64,000 nucleotides of DNA from Alphaproteobacteria bacterium. GTDB taxonomy: Bacteria > Pseudomonadota > Alphaproteobacteria > Rhodobacterales > Rhodobacteraceae. Each line of letters opens with the position of its first letter. The first letter of the stretch is position 1. The stretch spans positions 1 to 64,000 of the forward strand of contig JAUIAU010000012.1 in assembly GCA_030425185.1 (NCBI GenBank). The letters are read 5' to 3'. Positions 34,454 through 42,783 of this stretch are shown in pieces. The notes under the pieces are model-generated. The model was not told the origin of the DNA. It made no database searches and was given only the letters and a program-made list of their open reading frames with translations. The translations under genes and the position numbers were made by a program.

Positions 34454-34483
34454 CTTGCAACGACCATGTCCTCTGGTTGCAAG
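34454..34483 (-). promoter_or_regulatory. Large dyad in the ppsA leader
   Basis: CTTGCAAC-N14-GTTGCAAG, a perfect 8+8 inverted repeat, ends immediately before the GAGGGG ribosome site of ppsA. It could be a protein operator or an mRNA hairpin next to the ribosome site. The TTGCAA half-sites recall LacI-family operators, but no regulator is encoded beside it. Confidence 0.5.
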
Positions 34484-34509
34484 GCTAGACGACCGCTCGC
34501 CCGCTGACC

Positions 34510-34523
34510 TTGACAGGGGTCAA
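34510..34523 (-). promoter_or_regulatory. Crp/Fnr-family box upstream of ppsA
   Basis: TTGAC-AGGG-GTCAA is a perfect 5+5 palindrome with the 4-base centre of FNR/FixK/DNR sites. It lies about 66 bp upstream of the ppsA start codon, in the gap after the CBS-protein gene. It suggests oxygen- or nitric-oxide-linked control. Which family member binds cannot be told from the sequence. Confidence 0.6.
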
Positions 34524-34539
34524 TGCGGGCGCGGCGCAC

Positions 34540-34935
34540 TCAGCCGCTGCGGAACAGCGCGGCGAGCACCGCGGCCCGGTCCAGCATTCCCACGACCGCG
34601 CCATTCTCCAGGACGGGAAAGACCCGGTGCGGATGGTCGAGGAACACCTCGGCAGCGTGGACCGCGTTGTCGGCGGCGTCGATGGTCACGACGCGATGCG
34701 ACATCCGCTCGCCCACGGTGCCGCGCCATTCCTGATAGTAGCTGGCATGCAGCGCGGGCCGGAAGCAGTCCTTCTGGGTCAGGATGCCGACCAGCGCGCC
34801 GTCCGGACCCAGCACCGGGGCGGCGGCGGCGCTGCGCGCCACCAGCCCCGCGACGGCCGCGCGGATCGGGTCGTCGGGCGACAGGCGCAGGACGTCCGGG
34901 TCCATGATCGCGCGGACGCGCAGCGCCTCGGTCAT
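34540..34935 (-). CDS. CBS-domain pair protein
   Basis: 131-residue stand-alone protein made of two CBS motifs (about 8-60, IMDPDVLRLSPDDPIRAAVAG; and about 75-128, MSHRVVTIDAADNAVHAAEVF). CBS pairs bind adenine nucleotides and sense energy charge. It overlaps the nqrM stop (ATGA, 34932-34935), so it is the last gene of the nqr operon. It could regulate the NQR complex or the adjacent PEP synthase; both are guesses from position. Confidence 0.85.
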   Translation of the reverse strand: MTEALRVRAIMDPDVLRLSPDDPIRAAVAGLVARSAAAAPVLGPDGALVGILTQKDCFRPALHASYYQEWRGTVGERMSHRVVTIDAADNAVHAAEVFLDHPHRVFPVLENGAVVGMLDRAAVLAALFRSG

Positions 34936-35102
34936 CTGCCGTCCTCCCGGGCGCGGCGTTTCGGGCAGACCCCGCAGGCATCGCCCGCGAGGCAGTCCGG
35001 TCCGCCGCAACTGCCCCGGAGCGGCCCGCGCCCGAGCACCAGGCCGAGGCCCAGCCCCCCGGCGGCCAGCAGCACGATCAGCGGCGCGATCAGCAGTTCC
35101 AT
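34932..35102 (-). CDS. nqrM: NqrM-like NQR maturation protein
   Basis: 56-residue protein: a single N-terminal transmembrane helix (LLIAPLIVLLAAGGLGLGLV) followed by a cysteine cluster, RGSCGG (Cys32), Cys37, Cys43 and Cys46, and a basic tail. This is the layout of NqrM (DUF539), which is needed to build the Na+-NQR complex, probably by delivering iron for the Cys-ligated Fe centre between NqrD and NqrE. Location directly after apbE in an nqr operon supports the call. The ATG at 35102 has an AGGGGACCGGG-type upstream sequence. Confidence 0.83.
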   Translation of the reverse strand: MELLIAPLIVLLAAGGLGLGLVLGRGPLRGSCGGPDCLAGDACGVCPKRRAREDGR

Positions 35103-35115
35103 CCCGGTCCCCTCC

Positions 35116-36093
35116 TCACAGCAGATGCGCGGCCATGGCGCCGGTCGGGAGCAGCCGCAGCCGGTCCCCCTCGGCCAGAACGAAAAGCGCGGCGAGGCCC
35201 GCGCGCCGGGCCATCTCCGGCCCGGCCACCGCGCCCGCCGCCATCAGCGCCGTCGCCCAGCCGTCCGCCGCCATGCCCGTCGGCCCGAGGACCGAGACCG
35301 AGCGCAGCGGTCCCCCCACCGGCCGACCCCGGCGCGGGTCGATGATATGCGACACCTCCGCCCCCGGCAGGCCGTAGCTTTGCGCCGCAAGCCCCGAGGT
35401 GGCCACCGCCTGACCGGCCGGCAGGGCGAGGACCGCCGCTGCGCCCGCGCCAGACGGATGCTCGACGGCGACGCGCCACGCGCGGCCGTCCGGATGGGCA
35501 CCCAGCGCCGCCAGTTCCCCGCCGAGGTCGATCAGCGCCGACGCAGTCCCGGCCCGCGCCAGCGCCCCCGCCATACGGTCGAGGGCATGGCCCTTGGCGA
35601 TCCCGCAGAGGTCCAGCGTCGCGCCCGGCTCGGCCTTCGCGATCCGATCCCCCTCGACCCCCAGCGCCTGCCGCCCGACGGCGCCGGTCAGGATCGGCCC
35701 GAACCCCCAGCGCGCGACCAGCGGCCCGACGGTCGGGTCGAAGGCACCGCCGCTGCGCTCGGCCAGCGCCAGCGCCGCCCCGGCCACGCGCGCGGTGTCC
35801 GGGGACACCCTCACCGTTCCGGCCCCGGCCGCGTTCAGGCGGGCGATCTCGCTGTCGGCGCGCCACGGCGACATCTGCCGGTCGACCTCGGCACAGACCG
35901 CCTCCAGCAGGGGACGGCACGCGGCGAGGTCGGGCCCGGGGGCGGCGACCACCGACCAGCCGGTGGCAAAGGCGCGCCCCTCCAGCCGCTGCATCGGTTG
36001 CGTGCCCGCGCGCAGGACAGCGGGGGCCGCGACCAGGGCCGCGCCGAGGGCCAGCACCTGTCTGCGGGAGGGACGGTGGGTCAGAGGGGACAT
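35116..36093 (-). CDS. apbE: FAD:protein FMN transferase
   Basis: 325-residue ApbE family protein. A twin-arginine-like signal (SRRQVLALGAALVAAPAVL) implies periplasmic location. Conserved features are the FDPTVGPLVARWGF segment and the C-terminal HIIDPRRGRP and TGMAADGWATALM motifs that bind FAD and Mg2+. It attaches FMN to a threonine of flavinylation motifs; NqrC in this operon has one, NqrB does not. Stop codon and next gene are 13 bp apart. Confidence 0.93.
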   Translation of the reverse strand: MSPLTHRPSRRQVLALGAALVAAPAVLRAGTQPMQRLEGRAFATGWSVVAAPGPDLAACRPLLEAVCAEVDRQMSPWRADSEIARLNAAGAGTVRVSPDTARVAGAALALAERSGGAFDPTVGPLVARWGFGPILTGAVGRQALGVEGDRIAKAEPGATLDLCGIAKGHALDRMAGALARAGTASALIDLGGELAALGAHPDGRAWRVAVEHPSGAGAAAVLALPAGQAVATSGLAAQSYGLPGAEVSHIIDPRRGRPVGGPLRSVSVLGPTGMAADGWATALMAAGAVAGPEMARRAGLAALFVLAEGDRLRLLPTGAMAAHLL

Positions 36094-36096
36094 GGC

Positions 36097-37320
36097 TCAG
36101 ACTCCGAAATCGTCGTTGAAGATATGCGAGGGCTCGACGCCGAGGCGGTCGAGCGTCGCCAGAACCGCCGAGATCATCACCGGCGGGCCGCAGAGGTAAT
36201 GGTCGCAGTCCTCCGGTGCCGGGTGGGCCTGCATGGCGCGGCGGACCGTCTCGTGGATGAAGCCGATCTCGCCGGTCCAGCGGTCGCCCGGCGCCGGGTC
36301 GCTGAGGGCGGGCGTGAAGGTGAATGTCGGGTGCGCCGCCGCCAGCGCCGCGAACTCGTCGGTATAGAACAGGTCGGTGGCCGAGCGCGCGCCGTAGAAA
36401 TAGCGAATGCAGCGGGCATCGCCCAGCGCCAGCGCCTCGTGGATCATCGCCCGCAGCGGGGCCATGCCGACGCCGCCGCCAATGAAGACCATCTCGCGCC
36501 CGGTGGGCTGCACATGAAAGTCGCCGAAGGGACCCGAGACCTCGACCGCGTCGCCGGGCCGGACCGAGAAGAGCCACGACGACACGAGGCCGGGCGGAAC
36601 CGTCCCTTCCTGCCCGGCGGGCGGCACCGCGAGGCGGATGTTGAAGACCGCGCGGTCCTTGTCCGACGGGCGGTTCGCCACCGAATAGGCCCGCGTCACC
36701 GGGGCCTCGGACACCGCGGTCAGCCGGTCCCAGCGCGCGACGCGCCACGCCTCGCGGAAGGCGTCGCCCGGGTCGAGGGCGGCGAAATCCAGCCGGTAGG
36801 GAGGTGCCGTGATCTGCATGAACTCCCCCGCGCGATAGGCAAAGGCGTGGTCCTGCGGCACCTCCAGCACGATCTCGCGGATCAGCGGGGCCAGCATCCG
36901 GGCCGACACGACGCGGCAGACATAGCCGCCCCCGCCGCTGAGGATGTCCTGCGGCACCTCCACGGCGCAGTCGCCGCGCAGCCGGGTCTGGCAGGCGAGG
37001 CGCACGTGATCCCGCCGCTCGCGGGCCGACAGGATGCCGCGCTCGGTCGCCTGCGGCTCGCCCGCGCCTGGACCGGTGACCGTGACGCGGCAGAGACCGC
37101 AGGTCCCCGAGCCGCCGCAGGCCGCCGGGATGCCGATGCCGCCGCCGTGGAGGACCCCCAGCAGCCGGTCGCCGCGCCCGGCCACGAGATGCGTCGCGCC
37201 GTTCACCGTCACGTCGATCGCGCCCGAGGGCACCAGCCGCCGCCGCGCCGCCAGCAGGCCCAGCGACAGGCCGAGGACCAGCAGGATGACGGTCAGGCTG
37301 CCGACGACGATCTCGGTCAT
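36097..37320 (-). CDS. nqrF: NQR subunit F, NADH-oxidising ferredoxin reductase
   Basis: 407 residues: an N-terminal membrane anchor (about 3-24), a plant-type [2Fe-2S] domain with Cys68, Cys74, Cys77 and Cys110 ([12 protein letters not shown]), then FAD- and NAD-binding reductase domains ([35 protein letters not shown]). It accepts electrons from NADH for the complex. Normal length. The start overlaps the nqrE stop (ATGA, 37317-37320). Confidence 0.94.
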   Translation of the reverse strand: MTEIVVGSLTVILLVLGLSLGLLAARRRLVPSGAIDVTVNGATHLVAGRGDRLLGVLHGGGIGIPAACGGSGTCGLCRVTVTGPGAGEPQATERGILSARERRDHVRLACQTRLRGDCAVEVPQDILSGGGGYVCRVVSARMLAPLIREIVLEVPQDHAFAYRAGEFMQITAPPYRLDFAALDPGDAFREAWRVARWDRLTAVSEAPVTRAYSVANRPSDKDRAVFNIRLAVPPAGQEGTVPPGLVSSWLFSVRPGDAVEVSGPFGDFHVQPTGREMVFIGGGVGMAPLRAMIHEALALGDARCIRYFYGARSATDLFYTDEFAALAAAHPTFTFTPALSDPAPGDRWTGEIGFIHETVRRAMQAHPAPEDCDHYLCGPPVMISAVLATLDRLGVEPSHIFNDDFGV

Positions 37321-37928
37321 GGCGCGGCCATCAGCGCGAAGGACGCGAACCCGAGCGACATCAGCCCGGTCAGCAGGAAGGTGATCCCGAGGCCCCGCAG
37401 CCCGGCGGGCAGGTCGGCATAGGCCAGCCGCGTCCGCAGCGCGCTCAGCAGGACCACCGCCAGCGCGAAGCCGGTCCCGCTGCCGAGGCCGAAGACCGCC
37501 GCTTCGGGCAGGCTGTAGCGCCGCTCGACCATGAAGAGACTGCCCGCGAGGATCGCGCACTGCACCGTCAGCAGGGGCAGGAACACCCCGAACGCCGCGT
37601 GAATCGCAGGGAAATAGCGGTCGAGCACCATTTCCAGCAGTTGCACGGTGGCCGCGATCACCCCGATGAAGGCGATCAGGGCCAGGTAGGACAGATCGAG
37701 ATCGGGCATCCCGGCCCAGGCCCAGGCACCGGGGGCGAGCAGCCCGTCGTAGACGACCTGGTTCAGGGGCACCGTCACCCCCATCACGCCGATCATAGCC
37801 ACCCCCAGCCCCATCGCCGTGGCGGGCCGCTTCGACAGCGCGAGGAAGGTGCAGAGCCCGAGGAACAGGCTGAGCGGCATGTTCTCGGCAAACCCCGCGC
37901 GCAGGAAGAGGGACCACAGATCGCTCAT
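37317..37928 (-). CDS. nqrE: NQR subunit E, membrane
   Basis: 203-residue six-helix membrane protein of the NqrE/RnfA family ([17 protein letters not shown] near the N-terminus, [15 protein letters not shown] in the middle). The conserved Cys residues of NqrE helices (Cys26 in LGLCTFL, and Cys in TVQCAIL) are present; these help ligate the intramembrane Fe centre with NqrD. It overlaps nqrD and nqrF by ATGA. Confidence 0.92.
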   Translation of the reverse strand: MSDLWSLFLRAGFAENMPLSLFLGLCTFLALSKRPATAMGLGVAMIGVMGVTVPLNQVVYDGLLAPGAWAWAGMPDLDLSYLALIAFIGVIAATVQLLEMVLDRYFPAIHAAFGVFLPLLTVQCAILAGSLFMVERRYSLPEAAVFGLGSGTGFALAVVLLSALRTRLAYADLPAGLRGLGITFLLTGLMSLGFASFALMAAP

Positions 37929-38590
37929 TCCGCCGGGCCCTTCTGCGGCATCGGGCCGAACTCGGGCGCTTCGGCCTGCTCCGGGCGCCAGGACCGGATC
38001 GCCCAGACCAGCCCGCCCAGCAGGAAGAACCCGCTCGGGGCCAGCAGCATCAGGCTGAGCGGCGTGAACCAGCCCCCCTGGTCGGCCAGCGGCAGAACGG
38101 CGTGGCCCATGAGCTCGCCCTTGCCGAGCAGCTCGCGGAGGGTGCCGATCACGACCAGAACCAGCGAATAGCCCAGCGCGTTGCCGAGCGCGTCGACCAT
38201 CGCGGGCCCGGGCGGGTTGTGGCGGGCAAAGGCCTCGGTCCGGCCGAGAACGAGGCAATTGGTGGTGATCAGCCCAACGAACACCGACAGCGCCCGGCTG
38301 ATGTCGTAGAACCACGCCTGCAGCACCTGGTCGATGACGATGACCAGCGAGGCAATGATGACGATCTGCACGATCAGGCGGATCGTGTCCGGGATGTGCC
38401 GCCGGATCAGGCTGATGATCCCGGCGGCCAGCGTCACCACGACGGTCAGCGACGCCGCCATGGTCAGCGCGGTCGCCAGCGTCGTGGTCACGGCCAGCGC
38501 CGAACAGATGCCGAGGATCTGCAGCGTCACCGGGTTCTCGCGCAGAAGCGGCGCGGTCAGCGTGGTCCAGAGCGAGGCGCGCGCGGGCAT
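37925..38590 (-). CDS. nqrD: NQR subunit D, membrane
   Basis: 221-residue six-helix membrane protein of the NqrD/RnfE family ([37 protein letters not shown]). The paired cysteines in ILGICSAL and TTNCLVLGR are the ones expected to hold the intramembrane Fe with NqrE. The C-terminal tail after about 195 is longer and more polar than usual. Three bases separate it from the nqrC stop. Confidence 0.92.
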   Translation of the reverse strand: MPARASLWTTLTAPLLRENPVTLQILGICSALAVTTTLATALTMAASLTVVVTLAAGIISLIRRHIPDTIRLIVQIVIIASLVIVIDQVLQAWFYDISRALSVFVGLITTNCLVLGRTEAFARHNPPGPAMVDALGNALGYSLVLVVIGTLRELLGKGELMGHAVLPLADQGGWFTPLSLMLLAPSGFFLLGGLVWAIRSWRPEQAEAPEFGPMPQKGPAE

Positions 38591-38593
38591 GGT

Positions 38594-39388
38594 CTAGAAC
38601 TCCCCCCGCCGGATCGCGTCGAGGAGCGGGCCGTAGCCGTCGGGCCCGAGCCAGAAGCGCACCATCCGCGTGACGGCGCTGGAGGTGCGTGTCGCGCCGG
38701 TGATGCCGTCGACCTCGTAGACGCTGGCGGCCGCGCCGCGCGCCACGGCAAAGCGCAGCGTGCCGTCGGGATCGCGGGTCTGGGTGCCCGGAAACCCGGC
38801 GAGCCAGCCTGCCTCCTCGATCCGGGCGCCGAGGCCCGGGGTCTCGGATTGCCGGGTGACGGACAGGCCGCCGATGGTCTGCATGTCGCCGCGCAGGGCC
38901 AGCACCGCCTCGATCCGGCCGTTGTAGCCCGCCCCCGCGATGGGCAGCAGGATCAGCGAGATGTCCGCGCCGTCGCGCAGCAGGAACACCTGGGCGAAGT
39001 CGGGACGCTGGCCCAGCCCGGCGAGGTCCGCGCCCGGCTCCAGCGCCGTCCAGTTGGCCGGATCGGCCAGCGCGGCCTCCAGCGTCGCCGGGGTCACGTC
39101 GGCGGCCGCCCGCCCCCGCGCGAGGTCGATGACCACGGTGCTGAGCGCGCCGCCCGACGCCTCGAGCAGCTCGGCCATGCCCGGGATGCCCTGCACCAGG
39201 GCCTCGATCCGGGCCTGTTCCTCGGCCGCGCGGTTGGCGCTCTGGATCGGGCGCAGCAGGACCGTCGCGCCGCTGACCAGGAGCGCACAGATCGCCGAGA
39301 CGACGAAGGCCACCGCCAGCGTCTTGGTGCGGCTTTCGTTCGGCAGGGCGAGGAGGCGCCGCCACGGGGAAAGAGGATCAGAAGCCAT
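38594..39388 (-). CDS. nqrC: NQR subunit C, covalent flavoprotein
   Basis: 264-residue protein with one N-terminal membrane helix and a periplasmic FMN-binding domain. The flavinylation motif [10 protein letters not shown] is intact; FMN is expected on Thr233. ApbE from the same operon would attach it. The start overlaps the 3' end of nqrB by 11 bases. Confidence 0.92.
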   Translation of the reverse strand: MASDPLSPWRRLLALPNESRTKTLAVAFVVSAICALLVSGATVLLRPIQSANRAAEEQARIEALVQGIPGMAELLEASGGALSTVVIDLARGRAAADVTPATLEAALADPANWTALEPGADLAGLGQRPDFAQVFLLRDGADISLILLPIAGAGYNGRIEAVLALRGDMQTIGGLSVTRQSETPGLGARIEEAGWLAGFPGTQTRDPDGTLRFAVARGAAASVYEVDGITGATRTSSAVTRMVRFWLGPDGYGPLLDAIRRGEF

Positions 39389-40157
39389 GCCGTGTCCGTC
39401 GTCTTGCGCTCCAGAGGGCCAGAGCCGCCTCGTCGAGCGCCGGGGCCGCCAGCGCCGCCAGCAGCGCCGCCGCCACCGCCATCTGGACGGGGGCCGCGTC
39501 CGCCCAGTGCAGCGCGAAGAGCGCCAGCAGCCCGGCGTAGAGCGCGCCGTTCAGCCAGCGTCCGAGCGCGGTGTGCGCGCTCGTCACCGGGTCGGCGACC
39601 ATCAGCACCAGCACCACCGCCGCCGCGGGCCAGAGCGCCACGCCCGGCACGCCCAGCGCCAGCGCCAGCCCGCCCGCCAGCACCGCGCCGCCGATCACGC
39701 CCAGCGGCATCACGCCCGTCGCGACGCCGATCAGCGCGGCGGGCAGCGCCGCCCAGACCACCGGCAGGTCGAGATCGGGCCAGGGAAAGGCCGGGAAGCC
39801 GAACCCGAGGAAGGCGAGCGTCACGGTGGCCGGATGCACGACGTTGCGGCCCCAGCCGCCGAACACCAGTTCCCCGAAGACCGCCCCGAAGCTGATGCCC
39901 AGCACCAGCCGGACCAGCCCGAGGTCCTCTGGGGCCAGCATGGCCACCGCGAGGGCGGCGAGCGCGCCCGACAGCGACGGCGGCTGCGCGCGCGCCAGCA
40001 TGAAGATCAGGTGCCAGCCCCCTGAAATCACGAGCGCCAGCGCCAGCCGCCCCAGCGCGGCGACGCCGCCGAACCACAGCCAGGTCAGCGCCATCGGCAG
40101 AAGGGCCGCAAGCAGCAAAAGGGCAACGGTCTCGCGGTCCCAGAGCCCCCGGATCAT
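39378..40157 (-). CDS. nqrB: Short NqrB-like membrane subunit lacking the FMN-attachment motif
   Basis: 259 residues, against about 400-415 for usual NqrB. Recognisable blocks are LGISFGAVFGELVFGGWGRN (canonical GITFGVVIGKEVFGGTGRN) and ADPVTSAHTALGRWLNGALY (canonical [20 protein letters not shown]). The N-terminal cytoplasmic segment is missing. So is the whole region between the NPA-type loop (here HPATVTLAFL) and the last helices, where canonical NqrB carries the SGAT flavinylation threonine. The protein is all hydrophobic helices plus a basic tail. The frame is intact and flanked by normal neighbours, so this is a shortened subunit, not a broken gene. Its ATG overlaps the nqrA stop. Confidence 0.82.
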   Translation of the reverse strand: MIRGLWDRETVALLLLAALLPMALTWLWFGGVAALGRLALALVISGGWHLIFMLARAQPPSLSGALAALAVAMLAPEDLGLVRLVLGISFGAVFGELVFGGWGRNVVHPATVTLAFLGFGFPAFPWPDLDLPVVWAALPAALIGVATGVMPLGVIGGAVLAGGLALALGVPGVALWPAAAVVLVLMVADPVTSAHTALGRWLNGALYAGLLALFALHWADAAPVQMAVAAALLAALAAPALDEAALALWSARRRTRHGF

Positions 40158-41401
40158 GCGCCCGCCTCCTCCGCGACCCGGTCGAGACAGGCCCGGAGCA
40201 GCGCGCCTGGTGCCGGTGCCCCGCCCACCGCGTAGTCGAGCAGGGCGAGGTCCTCCTCCAGCAGCGACAGCGCGCCGAGGGCGACCGCCGTTTCGTCATC
40301 CCCGACGCTGAGCGCGCGCAGCAGGGCCATGACCGGCAGCGCGCCGCCGCCCGACTGGTCCAGCGCCGCGGTCGGGATCACCGGGCGCGGCCGGGCGCTG
40401 GAGGTCAGCGCCGACAGGAACCAGTGCGGGGCCTTCGCCGGCGCGGCCTCCGGCAGCACGGTCACCTGCCGGTGCCACGGCGCAAGCCAGCGCGCCGGGT
40501 GCCCGTCGAGCGCCGAACCCGAGATCAGCCTGTGCGGGCCGGGCCGGGTCGCACCGTAGGTGAGCCCGCGCAGGTCGGCCCCGATCTGGCAGACCACGGT
40601 GCGGGTCTCGGTTAGCGCAGCCCCTGAGACCGTGACCCGCCGGGTCTGCGGCAGCGACCCGGTGGCCAGCAGGCGGCCGAGGTGGACGACATCCTCCGCC
40701 GCGATGTCCCAGACCGGGTGCTCGGGACGCGCGGGGAAGCTGCGGTGCAGGCAGATCCCGGCCAGCCCCTGCGGATGCCGGGGACCGACGGGGACATGCC
40801 GCACGCCGGTCAGGCCGGGCACCGGCGCGGGCGCGCAGACCAGCAGCGGACCGTCCGTCAGCCCGGCCAGCGCGTGGCACCCCCGGGCGAAGTCCTCTTC
40901 CGCGCCCGCCAGCGCCGCCCCGGGATCGGGGGCATGGGGCCGGGTGTCCGCTGCCATCACCGCGATCGCGGCGGGCCGGTCCCCGGGGCCGGGCCAGACG
41001 CCGAACGGGCGCTGGCGCAGCCGCGTCCACAGGCCCGAAACCTGCATCAGCGCGCGCAGCGCGCCCGGTTCCCCGGTTTCGGGCAGGGCGTGGGTCACCG
41101 AATCGCCGGCCGCCTCGCGGAAGAGCACGATCTCGGTCAGCTTGCGCCCGGGCCGGAGCGCGATCCGTCCCACCCGCGCAGGCATCGGCGCGACGAGCAC
41201 CACCTCGGGCGCCTCGCGCAGCCGGGCCACCGGCGCGCCCTCGGCGACCGGCGCGCCCTCCTCCACCAGCATTTCAACGCGCAGATCGGCCCGCCCCGGC
41301 GGGGTGAGCGCGGCTTCCTCGGTCGGACGGACCATGTCCGCCACGGCGGGCGGCGTCGGGACAACGGGCGCGAGGCCGGTGTTGCGGACCAGGAAGCCCA
41401 T
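40154..41401 (-). CDS. nqrA: NQR subunit A
   Basis: 415-residue soluble subunit, somewhat shorter than the usual 445-455. Diagnostic blocks are VSGLWTRLRQRPF, HPQGLAGICLH and the C-terminal LLRALSVGDDETAVALGALSLLEEDLALLDYAV. The Cys residues of the usual CTFVCPG end segment are replaced by DYAVGG. It begins the nqr operon. No good ribosome site precedes the ATG; a GGAGG lies about 34 bases upstream, too far to serve. It is divergent from the pentaheme cytochrome gene across 107 bp. Confidence 0.88.
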   Translation of the reverse strand: MGFLVRNTGLAPVVPTPPAVADMVRPTEEAALTPPGRADLRVEMLVEEGAPVAEGAPVARLREAPEVVLVAPMPARVGRIALRPGRKLTEIVLFREAAGDSVTHALPETGEPGALRALMQVSGLWTRLRQRPFGVWPGPGDRPAAIAVMAADTRPHAPDPGAALAGAEEDFARGCHALAGLTDGPLLVCAPAPVPGLTGVRHVPVGPRHPQGLAGICLHRSFPARPEHPVWDIAAEDVVHLGRLLATGSLPQTRRVTVSGAALTETRTVVCQIGADLRGLTYGATRPGPHRLISGSALDGHPARWLAPWHRQVTVLPEAAPAKAPHWFLSALTSSARPRPVIPTAALDQSGGGALPVMALLRALSVGDDETAVALGALSLLEEDLALLDYAVGGAPAPGALLRACLDRVAEEAGA

Positions 41402-41508
41402 CAGGATGTGACAGTGTGGCAGGACACGGAATCCTCCGGTTGCCCGCTATGGTTGTGTGTGCATACTAGCGTAAGCGCGCGACACCACTCAACCCGAGGA
41501 TGACTGCC
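41402..41508. promoter_or_regulatory. Divergent promoter region of nqrA and the pentaheme cytochrome gene
   Basis: 107 bp between two divergent starts must hold both promoters. It contains TGTGACAGTGTGGCA near nqrA and TTGTGTGTGCATACTAGC near the cytochrome gene. I see no full Fnr box or strong dyad. The shared spacer implies coordinated control. Confidence 0.5.
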
Positions 41509-42699
41509 ATGCGCAACCTGCCCTTCGCCCTGACCCTCGGCGCAGCGCTCGCCGCTGCCATGCTGCTTCTGAGCGAGGGCCATCCGGTCCGGGCCCAGGG
41601 CGCCGACGGCGACAGCCCGGCCCCGCTCGGGACCGGGGCCACCGTGCCTTACGTGATTCCCGAGGCCGGGCCGTTCAATCCCGAGGACATCGAGATCAAG
41701 AACAACGCGGCGATTGCCGACTGGTTCCGCTCGGCGCATGCCGATGCCGCCGCCGAAGCGTTCCGACACTGGGACGAGGAGGAAGAAGGCATTCGCCCGG
41801 TCTGCGCGGTCTGCCACTCGGGCGCCGGGTTCCGGGCCTTCCACGGCCTCGACGGCAGCCCGCCGGGCATCCCCGAGGGCCCGATCGAGACCGGCGGGGT
41901 CGTCGACTGCGAGACCTGCCACAACCCCGGCCTGTCGCGGATCACCGAGATCCGCATGCCGAGCGGCGTGATGCACCCGGTCGACGGCGCGGAAGCGGCC
42001 TGCATGACCTGCCACCAGGGCCGGACGGCAGGCGTCACCGTCGCGGATGCGATCGGAAGCTGGGCCGACGACCTGCCCAACCCCGAGCTGGGCTTCATCA
42101 ACCCGCACTATGCGACCGCCGCCGCGACATGGCTGGGCGGCTACGGCGGCGCAGGGGTGCATTACGACGGCAAGACCTATGCCGGGCGCTTCTTCCACGC
42201 GCGCCCGCTGAACTCCTGCGCGTCGTGCCACCAGCCGCACACGCTGGAGGTGGCCGAGGCGACCTGCCTGACCTGCCACCAGACGGGCGACCCGGACGCG
42301 ATCCGGGTCTCGCGCCAGAGCTACGACGGCAGCGGCGACACCGCGAAGGGCATCCGCGCCGATATCGACGCCAACGCAGCCCGGCTGCTGGCGATGGTCG
42401 GCGACTACGGGCGCGAGATCGCGGGGACCGGCATCGTCTATGACGGCGCGCGCTACCCGTATTTCTTCGCCGATGCCAACAACGACGGCACGGCGGACAG
42501 CGCCGACGGACGGCCGGTGGCCTACAAGAGCTGGACGCCCCGGATGCTGCGCGCGGCCTACAACTGGAAGCTGGTGACCGCCGATCCGGGCGCGCATGTC
42601 CATAACCCGGCCTACGCGCTGCAGCTGCTCTACGACTCGATCGAGGACCTCGCAGGTCCGCTCGGCGTGGACATGGGCACCCTCGGCCTGCTGCGCTGA
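41509..42699 (+). CDS. Periplasmic pentaheme cytochrome c
   Basis: 396 residues beginning with a Sec signal peptide (cleavage near VRA-QG). Five CxxCH motifs start at Cys99, Cys134, Cys165, Cys237 and Cys253, in the order CAVCH, CETCH, CMTCH, CASCH, CLTCH. A Ca2+-loop-like stretch DANNDGTADSADG starts at Asp322, and the last 140 residues have no heme motif. Start chosen at 41509, as the GAGG site abuts the alternative ATG at 41500. I do not recognise a named family. It probably carries electrons in the periplasm, and divergence from nqrA suggests linkage to the NQR-like complex, which is unproven. Confidence 0.85.
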   Translation: MRNLPFALTLGAALAAAMLLLSEGHPVRAQGADGDSPAPLGTGATVPYVIPEAGPFNPEDIEIKNNAAIADWFRSAHADAAAEAFRHWDEEEEGIRPVCAVCHSGAGFRAFHGLDGSPPGIPEGPIETGGVVDCETCHNPGLSRITEIRMPSGVMHPVDGAEAACMTCHQGRTAGVTVADAIGSWADDLPNPELGFINPHYATAAATWLGGYGGAGVHYDGKTYAGRFFHARPLNSCASCHQPHTLEVAEATCLTCHQTGDPDAIRVSRQSYDGSGDTAKGIRADIDANAARLLAMVGDYGREIAGTGIVYDGARYPYFFADANNDGTADSADGRPVAYKSWTPRMLRAAYNWKLVTADPGAHVHNPAYALQLLYDSIEDLAGPLGVDMGTLGLLR

Positions 42700-42783
42700 A
42701 ACCGGTCGGGGCGCGCGCGCCGCTTGCGTCCGCGCCCCGGTCCTGCTTGATCGGAGCCCGGAACGGGGCGGCGGAGACAGGAC

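Noticed and set aside
34510-37422. 970-residue open frame on the plus strand
   Set aside because: Antisense to apbE, nqrF and nqrM, all well-supported genes; composition typical of third-position GC shadows.
37317-41401. Assignment of the membrane complex as Rnf
   Set aside because: NqrA (not RnfC) and NqrF with fused [2Fe-2S] and FAD domains are present, no RnfB ferredoxin is found, and NqrM is present. The short NqrB does resemble RnfD in lacking a long N-terminus, so the similarity was considered.
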